Source of the DNA: Bos javanicus
Lineage: Eukaryota; Chordata; Mammalia; Artiodactyla; Bovidae
Length of the DNA: 64,000 bases
NCBI RefSeq assembly: GCF_032452875.1
Contig: NC_083885.1
Span: 35,753,925-35,817,924 of the forward strand
Reading direction: 5' to 3'
The position numbers were made by a program, and so were the translations under genes. The notes below the pieces were generated by a model, which saw nothing but the letters and a program-made list of their open reading frames with translations, was not told where the DNA came from and did no database searches. Positions 10,301-22,200 of the stretch are shown piece by piece (the stretch's first letter is position 1; each line of letters starts with the position of its first letter).

Positions 10301-12949
10301 CTTCACTTCCCACACCCCAAAATCATCCTCTGTGGCATCTGTCTCCAGCCCCAACTCTATGAGCAGAGAATAACAATGAGGAAATCCCAGCACAAGAGGG
10401 CAACTGGCATGTCCCACTGAAGCTCACAGCCCCTACATAAACACACACAGAATCCCAGCAAACACATTTGTTTTGGCTTGGCTCATCTGTGCCATTACAG
10501 GTCCGCAGCCTAGATAAATGGAGATACATGCCTACATTCCAAATGTGCCCCAGCACAGACACAGACTTGCAGTCAGGGGTTGAGCGGTTCATGTAAACTT
10601 GCATGTGTTCATCCAACCTGCCAGCATGCACATACTCAAGACACATTCAGCTTGCAGCCACCCTTCCACCCTCACTCTGCTGGGTCACAGATACCCTGTG
10701 CCATGGTGGCCACGGTGAGGTCCCTGGCAGAGCAGGCACTCGGGTGCTGCACGTGGAACTCTCTGCGGAGGTCGTAGAAGGAGAAGAAGGTGTCGGGGAG
10801 CACCAGGTTCTGGGGGCACATGGGAATGGGGATGAATGGGGGAACTGAGCTGCCCTGGCCTCCCGCCGCCCCTGGCCCTGTGAGAGTGGGCATCCTGGCA
10901 ACTGTGCCCCCTGTTGCACCCTCAGTGGTGGCATACCTTCCTGGAGGCTTCAGGGTGCAGGACCTGTCGCAACAGTTGCTGCCCATCAGTGCAGAGCATG
11001 TAGGGGCCCCCGCCCAGCAGAGCCACATCCCCGCTCACCAGCTGTGAGAACTGGGAATAGGGAGTGAAGAGAGAGACAGAGGGACTCACAGCCAGGTGCG
11101 CAGGGGGAGGGAGGGTGCAGGCTTGCAAAGCTGGTTCAGCCAGATGTTCAGCCCTTCCCTGCCTGGGGAGGAGGCTGCCACGCCTGCTGGGCTTGGCTCT
11201 GTGTCCCACCCGCTCCCTCCCCATCCACTGTCACCTTCTCCAGGCCAAATGGGAGCAGTCACAGATCACCCAAGCCCCCATCACACACACTCCAGGAGTC
11301 TGGAATGGGGCCAGAGCAAACACCTGGTGGAGTGGGACAAGTAGGTGGGGAGGGGTGGGACAAAGCAGGTTAAACCTGTCCCTGGCCAGGCACCACCCTC
11401 AGACAGGTGAGGGAGGCCCAGTCCTGTGGGAGGCCCAGCCTGCTCATGGTCAATGGCAGCCCCGCCCCTAGGTCTGACCAACCCAGGAGCTGAGAAACTC
11501 CAAGGACAGAGCTCCGCACCTGAACGCCAGGGGCAGCATGAGCTTTGACCCAGACCTGATCGACCGGCTGGCACTGAGGTGTTTGCTCATAGAGGGGGCG
11601 GGAAGCGGCCCAGCCCCTCCCCCATTCTCATCCCCGCCGGCGAACACGTATGAGCACAAACCACAGGCCCAAGAACCTTCCCTAGCCCGAGCTTTCCCAT
11701 CTGAGGCTAGCAGAGCAAGGCGACCCAGCCCACGCATCCCAAGTGGGGGCTAGTTTGGGAGTCCTGGAACAGACTCAGGTTCCACATCGTTGTGCCTGTT
11801 TCCTCATCAGGAACCACCAAAGTTGTCGGAAGATAAAAGAATTTGTGCTAGTAAAGCACTTTCACTCATTCCACCCAAGAGTCAGGCACAGGGTGAGCGC
11901 AGTAAAGAAGATAAGAAAAACAGCAAAGGGAACCGCCTTCCACTTCAGCCAGGCCTTTGCACTCAGGAGCCAGGTAGCCCCCAGGCGGGGTCCGGACAGC
12001 GCCCATGCCTGGCCAGCCGACCGGGACAGGCCTGGACGAGCAGCTTACACCTGGCGGCGTCTACCTCGGGGGCAGACACCGCCCTACGCCCCCGCTGCAG
12101 CGTCTCCCAGGCCGGTGGGTGGGCCGAGGACACAAGCGGCACGGATCGTGACCTGTGGCCAAGTCTGGGCCCCTCGGCCCTTTCAGCTTCCGGCTGCTGT
12201 TTTGGACGACCTGGCCAGGCAGGTTCCCAAAGGTGTCTCACCTACCTCCCCCCGCAGGCCTGGGACTCTGGGAGGGGTCTCGTAGCCTCCATCTCCACCC
12301 CTTCATTAGGAGTGGATCACTGTGAAGTCTGAAAAGACGCCCCCCTGGAACGGCCGACACATGCGGACACACGCACATTAGGGAGTCGCTGAAAGTTTCA
12401 AACAACAGGAACCCGTCCTACCACCCTGGCCACTTGGCTGTGGTGCGCCAGGCCTCCCCTTCTGCCCCCTCTCCCGCCGAGAAATGTCCCTGCAGCCCGG
12501 CCGTGCCTCCATTCACCCCAGCCCCGGCGCTCACCTGCTGCAGCACTTTGTCCAGCGGCTCGGCCCGCGCCAGGCTGTCGGAGCTCAGGCCGCTCGCCTC
12601 GCGGCACTGAGGGCTCAGCGCGGCCGCCTCGGCGCGAACCAGTGACTTATGCAATGTCCCCACCTGCGAACGGCGGGGAAAACCGATCAGCCACTGCGCT
12701 CCTGGGATCCCGAAGCTCTCTGGAGATCTCAGTGCCCCCTTCCTATCCTACCTGGCGGCTCCGCGGCTCCACCACTTGCCAGACTAGGAGGATTAAGTCG
12801 GTCTCGTCGGAACCCAGGTCCGGCCCCAGCGCACCGGCCGTGGCCCCGAACAGTACGACCAGGGGTCCAGGCCCGGGACGGGGGTCGGCAGCGGAGTCTG
12901 CAGTGGGGTTCGGGCCTGGGGGCGGCGGCTGGGGTGGCGGCGGAGTCAT
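7392..12949 (-). CDS. ESRP2: ESRP2, epithelial splicing regulatory protein 2 (15 coding exons)
   Basis: The coding exons in transcript order are 12949-12752, 12663-12535, 11050-10937, 10809-10695, 10356-10258, 10035-9981, 9909-9799, 9723-9591, 9512-9470, 9305-9004, 8886-8674, 8579-8381, 8225-8039, 7722-7557 and 7481-7392. All introns are GT/AG, every phase joins, and the sum is 717 codons plus TAG. The protein starts with a proline-rich stretch, then has an N-terminal RNase H/DnaQ-like region (family knowledge). Three RNA-recognition motifs follow at about residues 248-330 (ARGLPW), 347-430 (LRGLPF) and 464-545 (LRGLPY). A Pro/Ala/Tyr-rich tail ends in KEWVCL. ESRP2 is a nuclear RNA-binding protein that drives epithelial splice patterns of FGFR2, CD44 and CTNND1, partly redundantly with ESRP1. 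The start is the ATG at 12949, in the context gcggccATGa; it matches the human MTPPPP start. An in-frame GTG further upstream is not a credible start. Confidence 0.96.
9909..9981 (-). promoter_or_regulatory. ESRP2: ESRP2 intron 6 with a choice of 3' splice site
   Basis: This intron is only about 70 bases long. The acceptor used in the gene model ends at 9910 and gives …TGPC-SKADVVD in frame. The human 727-residue form, as remembered, carries about ten extra residues at this junction from an upstream acceptor. Here the comparable upstream AG ('ctggacag', plus-strand complement near 9936) would put the downstream exon out of frame and reach a TGA. This sequence therefore seems to support only the shorter 717-residue form. 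Confidence 0.55.
11051..12534 (-). other. ESRP2: ESRP2 intron 2
   Basis: This is the longest ESRP2 intron, about 1.5 kb and G+C-rich towards the promoter side. No SINE or LINE was recognised in it. The long open frames on both strands reflect the base composition and share nothing with known proteins. Confidence 0.6.
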
Positions 12950-13250
12950 GGCCGCAGAGGAGAGGGGCGCTCGGCCAGACACACGCGGATCGACGAAGCG
13001 CACGCACGCACCGACCGACGGCAGACGCGGCCCGGCTGGGGCGGGACACCGTGTGTTGGGGGCGGCACCTGCGGCCCGGCTGGCGCAGTGGGCGCTGCTG
13101 AGACCCGCCCGCGGCGCCCCGCGGGGCGGGGCGGCTACCGGCCCCCGCCCTCTCTGGGCGAGTTACCTGTCGGCCCCGCCGGCCACGTGATCGAGGGCCC
13201 GGGAACGTTGGGGGAGGGCCGCTAGAATCCAGCCCTGGACGCTCACACTC
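12400..13250 (-). promoter_or_regulatory. ESRP2: ESRP2 CpG-island promoter region
   Basis: The sequence is dense in CpG across exons 1-2 and the upstream flank. No TATA box was seen. A CACGTG E-box (13184-13189) and several G/C boxes near 13100-13160 lie just upstream of the expected transcription start. ESRP genes are repressed by ZEB/SNAIL-type factors through E-boxes in mesenchymal cells (family knowledge); this link was not tested here. The start site is not resolvable by eye. Confidence 0.6.
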
Positions 13251-14640
13251 GCTCTCCCGGCCTGGGCTCGCGCTCAAGACCCAGACTCCACTCCCGCAGC
13301 CGACCCTGCCTGACTTCTGGGGCGACCCCCCATCCCCTCCCACTCCCCTCTCCCACCAGGGCTCTACCAAGGAAAGTGCAAAACTGGGGCCTTCTTCAGT
13401 CCGTAAGCGGCAGCCTAGAGGTTGTAGGGGGTCACGACGGCCGGTCTGGAGGGGTAAAGTCAAAGGGGAGGTAAGAGTTACCAGGTATCACCCCAAGGCT
13501 TATGGGGTGATTGCCAGAGGTGGGAGGAGAGTGGCAGGAAGCACAAGAGAGCACTAGAACCATTAGGGGATTCAGGGCAGAGTTTGTGAACACAGGTGCG
13601 AAGGCTGGGCCTTAGCCGGGCTCTTGGAAGTGCCTGCGATGCTAGAGCGCGGTCGGACTTGCGCAGGCCTCGTTTCTCGGGAAGGAAGAAGCGCGTCTCC
13701 CACATCCCCCGCCCCAGCTCCCGAGAGCGGGCCTCTAGACGGCGCTGAGCCGGACTGCCCCAGCAAGGAGCCTCGCCCCCACCCGACGTTAGAGCTGCGG
13801 TATGCTTTCGCCCTTCCGCCTGGATAACAGGTCTGTTGCTGAGTTGAGAGCGCGCTAGCCGATGAGGGCTAGCGGCGAAAGTGCAATGTGCTCAAGGGGG
13901 CCGCAGATCCTCCATCTCTTCTCTTCTTTGGACAGTCTCTCGTGGAGGGCTCCCAGCACCCTTTCGTCCCGTCGGGCTTGGTGAAGCTCCTTTACGGTGA
14001 GTTTCCGGGCCGCCCCGGACTTCCCCAAATTCTCCCGTTTATGTGACTGAGAAACTGAAGAAGAATCCGGTGAGAAGGGACTCCAGCCCAGCGAGAGTAG
14101 ACACACTGGGTTGCGAAGCCCGAGCTGGAATTGGGGCGCGAGCCGCATTTCACGCTTTCAGAGAAGCTGGGCGCTGCGTTCTGACTTTCGGACGAATGAG
14201 AGCGAAAAAGCCCGGCGTAGAGGAGGCGCCTCCGAGGCCTTACCCTCTAATACACACTGCACCGCGTCCCCACTAGGCGGATGAAGAGACTGAGGCGCCC
14301 GGGACACGGCGGCTGGGAAGCAGACTGGCCTTCCAGCGGCTGCTGGCGACCCGCTTCATCTTTGAGTGCAGGCGAGTGTCCGCGCTTCGCTGCCCCAGGT
14401 TAGACCGCCACCCAACTGCCAGCCCGCTGACCCCACCCCTGGACTCACTGAGCCAGTTAGGCCCGGGGGGAGGAGGAAAACTCTTCGGGCACCACCCTCC
14501 TCTAGATAAGCCTGGAATGTCAAATATTTGTTCGGTGGGCGGGACGAAACAGGGAGGTAAAGCCCTCCCTCACCCGACTAGGAGAGCTCGTGCGCCAGGC
14601 TGAGTCCGGTCTTCCTCCCGGCCACACCCTTGCAGCTAAT
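13251..14640. other. G+C-rich intergenic stretch between ESRP2 and the BovB copy
   Basis: This is non-repetitive, CpG-containing sequence with no recognised exon. Open frames occur on both strands (for example 13855-14148 minus), but none resembles a known protein. It could be an extended promoter or enhancer shore for the divergent ESRP2/PLA2G15 pair, or an unannotated non-coding transcript. Confidence 0.4.
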
Positions 14641-14644
14641 TGTC

Positions 14645-15452
14645 AACTCTTCGCTTGAGGTGGCCAAAGAACTGGAGTTTCAGCTTTAGCATCATTCCTT
14701 CCAAAGAACACCCTGGACTGATCTCCTTTAGAATGGACTGGTTGGATCTCTTTGCAGTCCAAGGGACTCTCAAGAGTCTTCTCCAACACCACAGTTCAAA
14801 AGCATCAATTCTTCGGCGCTCAGCTTTCTTCACAGTCCAACTCTCACATCCATACGTGACTACTGGAAAAACCATAGCCTTGACTAGACGGACCTTTTGG
14901 CAAAGTAATGTCTCTGCTTTTGAATATGCTATCTAGGTTGGTCATAACTTTCCTTCCAAGGAGTAAGCGTCTTTTAATTTCATGGCTGCAATCACCATCT
15001 ACAGTGATTTGGGAGCCCCCAAAAATAAAGTCTGACACTGTTTCCACTGTTTCCCCATCTATTTGCCATGAAGTGATGGGACCGGATGCCATGATCTTCG
15101 TTTTCTGAATGTTGATCTTTAAGCCAACTTTTTCACTCTCCACTTTCACTTTCATCAAGAGGCTTTTGAGTTCCTCTTCACTTTCTGCCATAAGGGTGGT
15201 GTCATCTGCATATCTGAGGTTATTGATATTTCTCCCGGCAATTTTGATTCCAGCTTGTGCTTCTTCCAGCCCAGCGTTTCTCATGATGTACTCTGCATAG
15301 AAGTTAAATAAGCAGGGTGACAATATACAGCCTTGACGTACTCCTTTTCCTATTTGGACCCAGTCTGTTGTTCCATGTCTAGTTCTAACTGTTGCTTCCT
15401 GACCTGCATACAGGTTTCTCAAGAGGCAGGTCAGGTGGTCTGGTATTCCCAT
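14645..15452 (-). mobile_element. BovB LINE fragment with an open reverse-transcriptase stretch
   Basis: This antisense BovB copy has an uninterrupted minus-strand frame of about 211 codons at 14844-15479. It covers part of the reverse transcriptase, including the RQGCILSP block and an intact YADD active-site motif. A second frame (14636-14875) carries the ELWCWRRLLRVPW block, so a frameshift separates the two. The 5' endonuclease region is missing. It is a truncated, non-mobile copy, but less decayed than the one at 39-1262. The right edge at about 15452 is approximate. Confidence 0.9.
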
Positions 15453-16990
15453 CGCGCTAGGTCCTTTTTTATTCATCATTCAGCGCAGGTAGGTCTCAAC
15501 GTCAGGTTCCTGGGGAAGCCTCCCGCTCGAGGTAACCCCTTGGTACCTCTAGCCATCCTGAGCGCATTTCCATTGGAGACGCATTCATAAGTGTACAGAT
15601 CCTTGAGGAGTAGTAAACCCAAGCATGGGACGGCTCCCCCAGATACCCGCGCACCTGTCCACCCCTTATCCCCCAAATGATAATTCCTGATGTTAGGACT
15701 CTTGAAAAACTAAAATTTGTTAAAACTACATTGGTTCCCCTGCTTTGCTGAGCTCCCTTACTCATTTTCAGATGGTCCTCCCAGATCACCCCATTAATAC
15801 TAAACAACCCACATTCCTGTCCCCCAACTGGCTCTCATGTCTTCTGCCACCACTAAAACAACTCCTAACACGATTTATTGTCTCCCTACCCCACCATCCA
15901 TCCCCTATCCATCCCCCACTGCAACCCAGCCCCATGAGAATATCCTTGAGGAAAGGCTTATCCAAAATCTATCACTGGATCTGCTGGGCACATAGTAGTA
16001 ACTCAAGAATGAATGAATGGTTGACTAAGCGCTCTTCCCATATTCCATTAAAAGTAACCTTCCCTGTGACCACAGGACCTTTGTACTAGAGTCTCATCTG
16101 TGCCCTTTCCTCTCCTTCCAACCCGCCCTTGCCCTAGCTAACCCCTGCTCTCCCTCCAGATTTTCCCCTCAAGGCACCTCCCTCTGTAGCAAGGGTACCC
16201 ACTGTGGTTTGAGATTTCTGTATTTCACTGATAAATGTCCCCCATCCTCACTCTGCTCTTAGCTAGTGTTCACAAGTCACGAATGAATGAATCAGAGATA
16301 AGATACGCGAGAGACATCAGCGAGGCTCCAACGGCACAGCCAGATTCCTTTTCCAAACAGTACTTTGGGTATTCAGGAAAAGCAACGTGGTCCGGTGAGC
16401 CTGCCCGCAAGCTAGCGGAATCCCGTCCTCACTGCAGCGCTTGGAAGCCTGCCACTAAGGCAGTGGGCGCTCCAGCTGCAGGTACGTGAAGGTCTGAGCA
16501 GATACAGAGTGGGGTTCATCACCTGAGGAGTGTGGCTTTTCTCGTGGAACTCCAAGACGAGTAAATCGTCTTTAAATGGTGTAAAATCACTCTCCTCACT
16601 CCCAGGAAATATTCCGGTGTCGGAGGATTTGAGGCTGAGCGCTTGCCTGGGGTCCATCGTGGCGATCCAGAGTCGCCAGCCCAGGCCCATCCCCACCCTC
16701 AACGGCCAGCGGCCCCCAGCTGGGCCAGCTGCGACCCTTTCTTACCTATTCTAGCAAGCCTCCAGAATAGCTAGCGCACTGGGTTCCCTGGAGTTTCCAT
16801 TTCCATGCATTTGCTCCGCGAATATCCGCTGAGTACCCACCAGAGGGCGTACTGATTCCATCGACGGAACCTGGTGTTGCGGAGTAGGGAGGAGCTGCCG
16901 GCATTGGAGACTTCACCCTAGAATAAACAGTCTAGGTGAAAGGAGAAGCCCTTAACATCGCCTCCCAGGTCACTTACCTCCCCTGAGAAT
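15453..16990. other. Intergenic sequence without a recognised gene
   Basis: The only repeat-like signal is a short tail near 15975-16020 ('gggcacatagtagtaac', then a GAATGAATG run) that resembles the 3' end of an old L2 or MIR element. The rest is unique-looking and moderately G+C-rich. I see no exon. Confidence 0.45.
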
Positions 16991-17075
16991 TCTTAGTTCC
17001 CAGACCAGGGATCGAACCTGTGCCCCCCTGCAGTGGAAGCACAGAATCTTAACTACCGGACTGCCAGGGAAGTCT
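16991..17075 (-). repeat. CHR-type tRNA-derived SINE fragment
   Basis: The minus strand reads like the cetartiodactyl tRNA-Glu-derived SINE: 'gacttccctggcagtccg', then a 'ccactgcagg' block, then 'ggttcgatccctggtctgg'. The plus strand therefore shows 'ctgccagggaagtct' at its right end. Confidence 0.75.
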
Positions 17076-17262
17076 CAATGTGATCTGATTTAATGTTTAC
17101 TGCCACAGGAATAAGGGCATAAACTGGGACATAAGTAAGGAGGCTGCTAGGGAGATGCGGGTAATCTGGCTTTGGGAGAGTAGAGCTGGGAAAATTTGGT
17201 GACCTGACCACGTAGTTGTGCGTCTGAAAGTCAAGGAGGTATCTAGAGGTCTGCAGCCCAGG

Positions 17263-17530
17263 CTGCTAAGTCGCTTCAGTCGTGTCCGACTCTGTGCGAC
17301 CCCATAGATGGAAGCTCACCAGGCTCCCCCTTCCCTGGGATTCTCCAGGCAAGAACACTGGAATGGGTTGCCATTTCCTTCTCCAATGCATGAAAGTGAA
17401 AAGTGAAAGTGAAGTCGCTCAGTCGTGTCAGACTCTTAGCGACCCCATGGACTACAGCCTGCCAGGCTCCTCCATCCATGGGATTTTCCAGGCAAGAGTA
17501 CTGGAGTGGGGTGCCATTGCCTTCTCTGGC
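17263..17530 (-). repeat. BovA2 dimeric SINE
   Basis: Two related BovA monomers are joined through the 'atgcatgaaagtgaaaagtg' linker. Each monomer has the 'cgactc…gcgaccccat' and 'tccaggcaagaacactgg' blocks. The short (GCT)n-type end at the left marks the 3' tail, so the element lies on the minus strand. It is specific to ruminants. Confidence 0.88.
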
Positions 17531-18750
17531 AGCCCAGGGGATCATGTTAAAAATGGGGGACCCTCACCCTTTGGCCCCTCTCCACAGTGCCTGCACTGGT
17601 TTATTACTGACTAGACCTTGGCACCCCCTCCTCCAGTGGTCATGGCTCTATCATCTTCAGGGCCTATGGGAGGGGGCCAGCAGGGAAACACTCTCAAGGA
17701 CAGGGCCACCTTCTGAGGGGCCCATAGGCACCTGAGCCCACTGGGCTGACAAGGCATTTAGACTGATCAGAATCCAAGGCAGCCCAGGCTGTCCTGATCT
17801 CCACCTTGTTCCCACTTGACCCTTGGCTCTAGACATCTGCCTAGTATGGTCACCCATACTGGATCTGCACCATATCAGTCCTCAGCAGCCACTCTGCTGG
17901 GGTCTGGGATGGAGGTGAGGAAGGGTTTTGGAAGGGGGTTCCTGGGCCAGGGTCTGAGGTGGAAGATAGTTGGACCTTAAGAGAGGAGGGTATCCCAACC
18001 ACAAATGTGTTTCACTAAAAGCACATGGGAGGGGCAGGCCAAGGTGGTGAGTAGATTCATTGAGGGTCACTCCAGAAGGTTAGAAACTATCAGCCACTGA
18101 CTAAGAGAAAGAAAGGGAGGGAAAGAAGGAGGGAGGAAGGGGCAGGAAGAGGTCTCAGAATCAGCCAGGAATGACCAGGGTGTTGACTGGCTCTCAAGAA
18201 AGGGATGTGTGAAGGGTCAAGAGCTCCTCTCCAAACATGCTGGTTCTCTATTCCAAAGTAATGCCGGGTCCCAGAATATTACTGGCTGTCAAACCTTTGC
18301 CCACTCTATTTGCTACCTGTCCCTACCACCACCACCCCGCCCCCACCACCATTCCATAGAGAACCTGTGTCCTCTTTGGATGCCCGGTTTGCGTGGGGTG
18401 ACAATGGTGGAGGAACATCAGGGGAACTCGCCTTTGGGCTGGCGCAGGGTTGAGGTTCAAGCCCACTCTTAACCCGGCGAACAAACTGGCCACGGATGGG
18501 GGTGAGAGGGTGATTCCACACTCCAGAACCAGAAACAGGCGGGCTGAACTCTCACTGGGAAGCGAAACACGCTGACCTGGCTTTACCCCAGGCAGATGGC
18601 AGGTGGGTCCTTGGGTCAATGTTGCCTGAACTCAGGTGCTCTCGGGGAATGGTGCCAAGAATCGCTTCGGGAGTTGAACAAAGGTCTTGGTCAGTTTCCT
18701 CCGGCTCAAGAACAGCCCGAGGTTCACTTATCCTCTTCTTCCTCAGGCTT
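17531..18750. other. Intergenic sequence upstream of PLA2G15
   Basis: No gene was recognised. A purine-only simple tract of GAAA/GGAA type runs at about 18103-18160. CpG frequency rises after about 18450 towards the PLA2G15 promoter. Confidence 0.45.
18103..18160 (+). repeat. Purine-rich GAAA/GGGA simple tract
   Basis: This is an imperfect polypurine run made of 'gaaagggaggg' and 'gaaggagggagg' units, without a strict period. Confidence 0.7.
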
Positions 18751-18959
18751 GACCCGGGTAGCTCAGCAGCGGCGAGCTACTGAGTTTTGTACCCTGAATT
18801 CCCACTCGGCCCGGCGCATCCTAGATCAGGGAAGCGCCAGGAATCAGGGATAAGAACTGCTCATCGCAGACTTAAGATGCGGAGGGCTGGGCTGGGTACC
18901 CAGCAGAGGCGGGTTGGGTGAGAATCGCTGAGAGCGTGCGCGAAAGCAGGGCTGAGCCT

Positions 18960-19223
18960 TTATCGATCGATGCGCTCGGCGTGCAGCGCGGTTAATGGAG
19001 TTGGCCAGGGATGGGTAGGGGCGGGGCGGTGAGCTCCGACTGGGAAGGACTACCCTAGCGGCTAGTTCCTATTGGCTGGACGTTTGCAGGAGGCGGGCCC
19101 TGATTGGCCCGGCTGCTGTGAAGGCTGCGAGCGGCGGGGTTAAGAACGTCGCTGCCAGCCGGGCCTAGGCACGAGACCCGAGAGCTGAGTCCGCCCCTCT
19201 GACTAGGAGCTGCGGTCCCTGCC
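18960..19223 (+). promoter_or_regulatory. PLA2G15: PLA2G15 promoter and 5' leader
   Basis: The sequence is TATA-less and CpG-rich. A double GC box lies at 19018-19029 (GGGGCGGGGCGG). Two inverted CCAAT boxes (ATTGG) lie at 19071-19075 and 19103-19107, about 150 and 120 bases before the ATG. This Sp1/NF-Y layout is typical of housekeeping promoters. Transcription probably starts near 19130-19170. The start codon context is gccATGG. Confidence 0.7.
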
Positions 19224-22200
19224 ATGGGTTGCCTCTGCCTCTACCGCTCCACCCTGCTCACGGGTGGCCTCTTGTTCCTCCTGATGCTCGCAGATCCGGC
19301 GTTCCCGGCTGGAAGTCGGCCACCGGTGGTGCTGGGTGAGGCGCGCGTCCAGTTGTGGGTCCGTTCGTTCGTGCGTCCGGCTGGATGGGGTGCAGGCGGG
19401 GCTGTCTGCATCTCCTCTAAGCACGAGGTGGGGGAGCGTATGACTGTGTTGTCACCTGGGTCGGTCCGTCCCCTTCCCGCTGTGCTGGACGCGGGTGTGG
19501 TCAAACTCTTGTCACCTTTCTCTGTAGAACGTGGGGCTAAGTGGGAGGGTTATCGCGTGTTTATACATCAGTCCGCGGGGTCGTCTCATTTCCAAGCTTC
19601 GCCTCTCCTTATCCCCATTTTTTAGCTGGAAAGACCGAGGCTTTTTTACCCTACTCCTGAGGGTAGGCGGTAGAGTGCCCTCGAAATTGGCCCCCAGGGG
19701 CTTCAGCGTTGACTTGGGCTTGGCTAGTAGGCTGTCTCCCTCAACCCTTCCAGCCCGGCACATTTAGAGGGGGCATTACTGAAAGTAAGCTCTTTGAGGA
19801 AGGATTACTCTCCTAGCCTGCTGCCAGGGCTTTCCCCTAACTTATCAAATATGTGGCCTTGGGCCTGAGGGAGGAGGCCCAAGGGAATCTGAGGATGGAT
19901 ACAGGTGGAGGGAAGGGTTGAGACCCTTGCTATGAACAGATGTTGTATGGCACCCTTACCCCTGTCAGACCTACTTGGACTGTGCTGTGTTGGGGCTAGG
20001 CAACCTCCCAGTCTTATCTCCTCCTCGCTTCTAGCCCAGGGAACTGTACAGAAGCCAGCAGTATTTCCTTGTGGTGGGTATGGCAGGGATGAGATCTCTG
20101 TCTTGGGGGCTTTGGATGCCTCATTCAAGCCATAATTCCCATGAAGAGCTGGGGTTGGCAGGCAGTGTGATCCCAGGGGTCCTTCACCAGGAGCTCTGGG
20201 CCAGGACATGCTCCCTGGGGGATGCTGGGCCCAGGTTCACCATGGAGTTTGGGCATATTTGTCCTTGCCTTCTGTAAGTCTGCAGGATGATCCCCAGAGG
20301 TAAGGTCTGTGCTAGGCAAACACAGAGAATCCATCCATCACATTAAGGGTCAGAAAAGGTTTCCTGGAGTACACAGCTGGAGCCGAGGCCAGGAGAGTTC
20401 CAGGCAGAGGGAACTATGTATCAGAGGGAGAAAGCTGAGCAGTGCAGGCTGTCTATAATGGAGTTGGGTAAGAGTGGATGGTCAGGGCTCGAAACTGGTT
20501 GGGTCACCTGGACATCACCCTGGGGGCCTGCCAGGAGCATTGTATGGACTTATGGATTACTGAGTATGAAGAATGTGGCGTTGGGAAGTATGTGGTCTCT
20601 GATTGGACAGATCCTAGGCCCTTTCTCCTGGATTGGTGCTAAATGGACTCATTTATTCATTCAGTTCTTAGTTATCCTCCATCACAGCAGAGGAGCCTCA
20701 GGGTGTACCTAGAGACACAGAGCAACTGGAATCCTAACCTGCCTAGCTTCTCAGAGAATGAGGCTATTGACATTAGTCTTGGGAAACCCCATGGTGGGCA
20801 GCAGACAAGTTGTTTCTTGGCACAAAGCAGGGAGCTGACCTTGGCCATCAGAGGATCAGCATCCAAGGGTGACCAGTCTTCGTGAGTGGGTCTCCAATTG
20901 GTAATAGAGGAAGTAGAGGCCAGAGGAGGGATACAGAAGGCCCTGGGCAGTGGGATGGAACTGTAGCAAGCTATTTCCACGTCTTCCAGTGTTACTTGAG
21001 GTGAAAGGCATGGGAATGGCTCTTTCCCTAGTTCTAGGAAGAGACGCTTTTAGAGACCACATGCCCTGACCAAGGCAAAGGGTATCCAGGCAGAGCAGAT
21101 CTGGTGACTTCCTCTTTCAGATATTTCCTCTGTGGTGGACACAGTGACCAAGGTTTCGCCACTGCACTGTCTAGTCCACAGGCGTGTCATCTAGGGGCTG
21201 TCATGCTCCCCACTTCTGTACCACAGCACAAAGGGAGATAAGAGCCAGTGCCATACCTCCCTCCCGTGGCTGCCCTGAGGACACTGTAGGTCAGTACCCA
21301 AGGAGGGCATGTCCTCTGCAGGGCTGGGTACACAGCTGGAGCCCAGTGAATGCTCACAAGAGGCAAACACTGGTTGTCCACTTAGTGATCATGGATCCTA
21401 CATGGGGCTATGTTTGTGACATGTGGGAGCACTGAGGTCTGAAAGGTCACTGGGAGAAAAGGTAAAGGTCACTGGGACAAAGAAGGGCCTTGAAGGTGGG
21501 TCGGTGAAGGAATGGAGATGGGTGGGTTTGAGTGTCACAAGAAGTTGACGGTATGCTGCCCACACGGAGAAGGCAATGGCAACCCACTCCAGTACTCTTG
21601 CTTGGCAAATCCCATTGACGAAGGAGCCTGGTAGGCTGCACTCCATAGGGTCGCTAAGAGTCGGACATAGCTGAGTGACTTCTCTTTCACTTTTCACTTT
21701 CATGCATTGGAGAAGGAAATGGCAACCCACTCCAGTGTCCTTGCCTGGAGAGTCCCAGGGACGGGGAGCCTGGTGGGCTGCCGTCTCTGGGGCCGCACAG
21801 AGTTGGACACGACTGAAGTGACTTAGCAGCAGCAGCAGCATGCTGCCCACAAGCACATAGACACCTGCAGACTGGCTGGAACCAGCAGGTTGATGATCCT
21901 CCTTATCTTACCACCAACCCATCAGAAGAATGTCCACGAGCTGATCACGCTCTCTTTGAACCTTTACTATAAAACTTCTTATCACCCTCTTCAAGTTGGA
22001 ACACACAGTTTTGAGGGCATGAGCCCACTGTGGCCCCCTTTGCCTGGCAAAGCAGTAACACAGGACTCTGTATAGACTGAACAGGTAGAGAGAAGTCATC
22101 AGTGGAGCCTGGCCACACCCATCCCCATGGGGCTGTAGCTGGAACCGTATGTAGCTTCTGGAGAGCCATTTCCAACCCAGGGTCCAGGTGTGCCAAGGTG

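Noticed and set aside
12950..13003. N-terminal extension of ESRP2 from an in-frame upstream codon
   Set aside because: The upstream start would be a GTG. The ATG at 12949 has a good context and matches the known ESRP2 start.
12729..13463. Long minus-strand open frame (244 codons) over the ESRP2 promoter
   Set aside because: It runs in another frame across ESRP2 exon 1 and the CpG island. High G+C removes stop codons, and it has no known domain.
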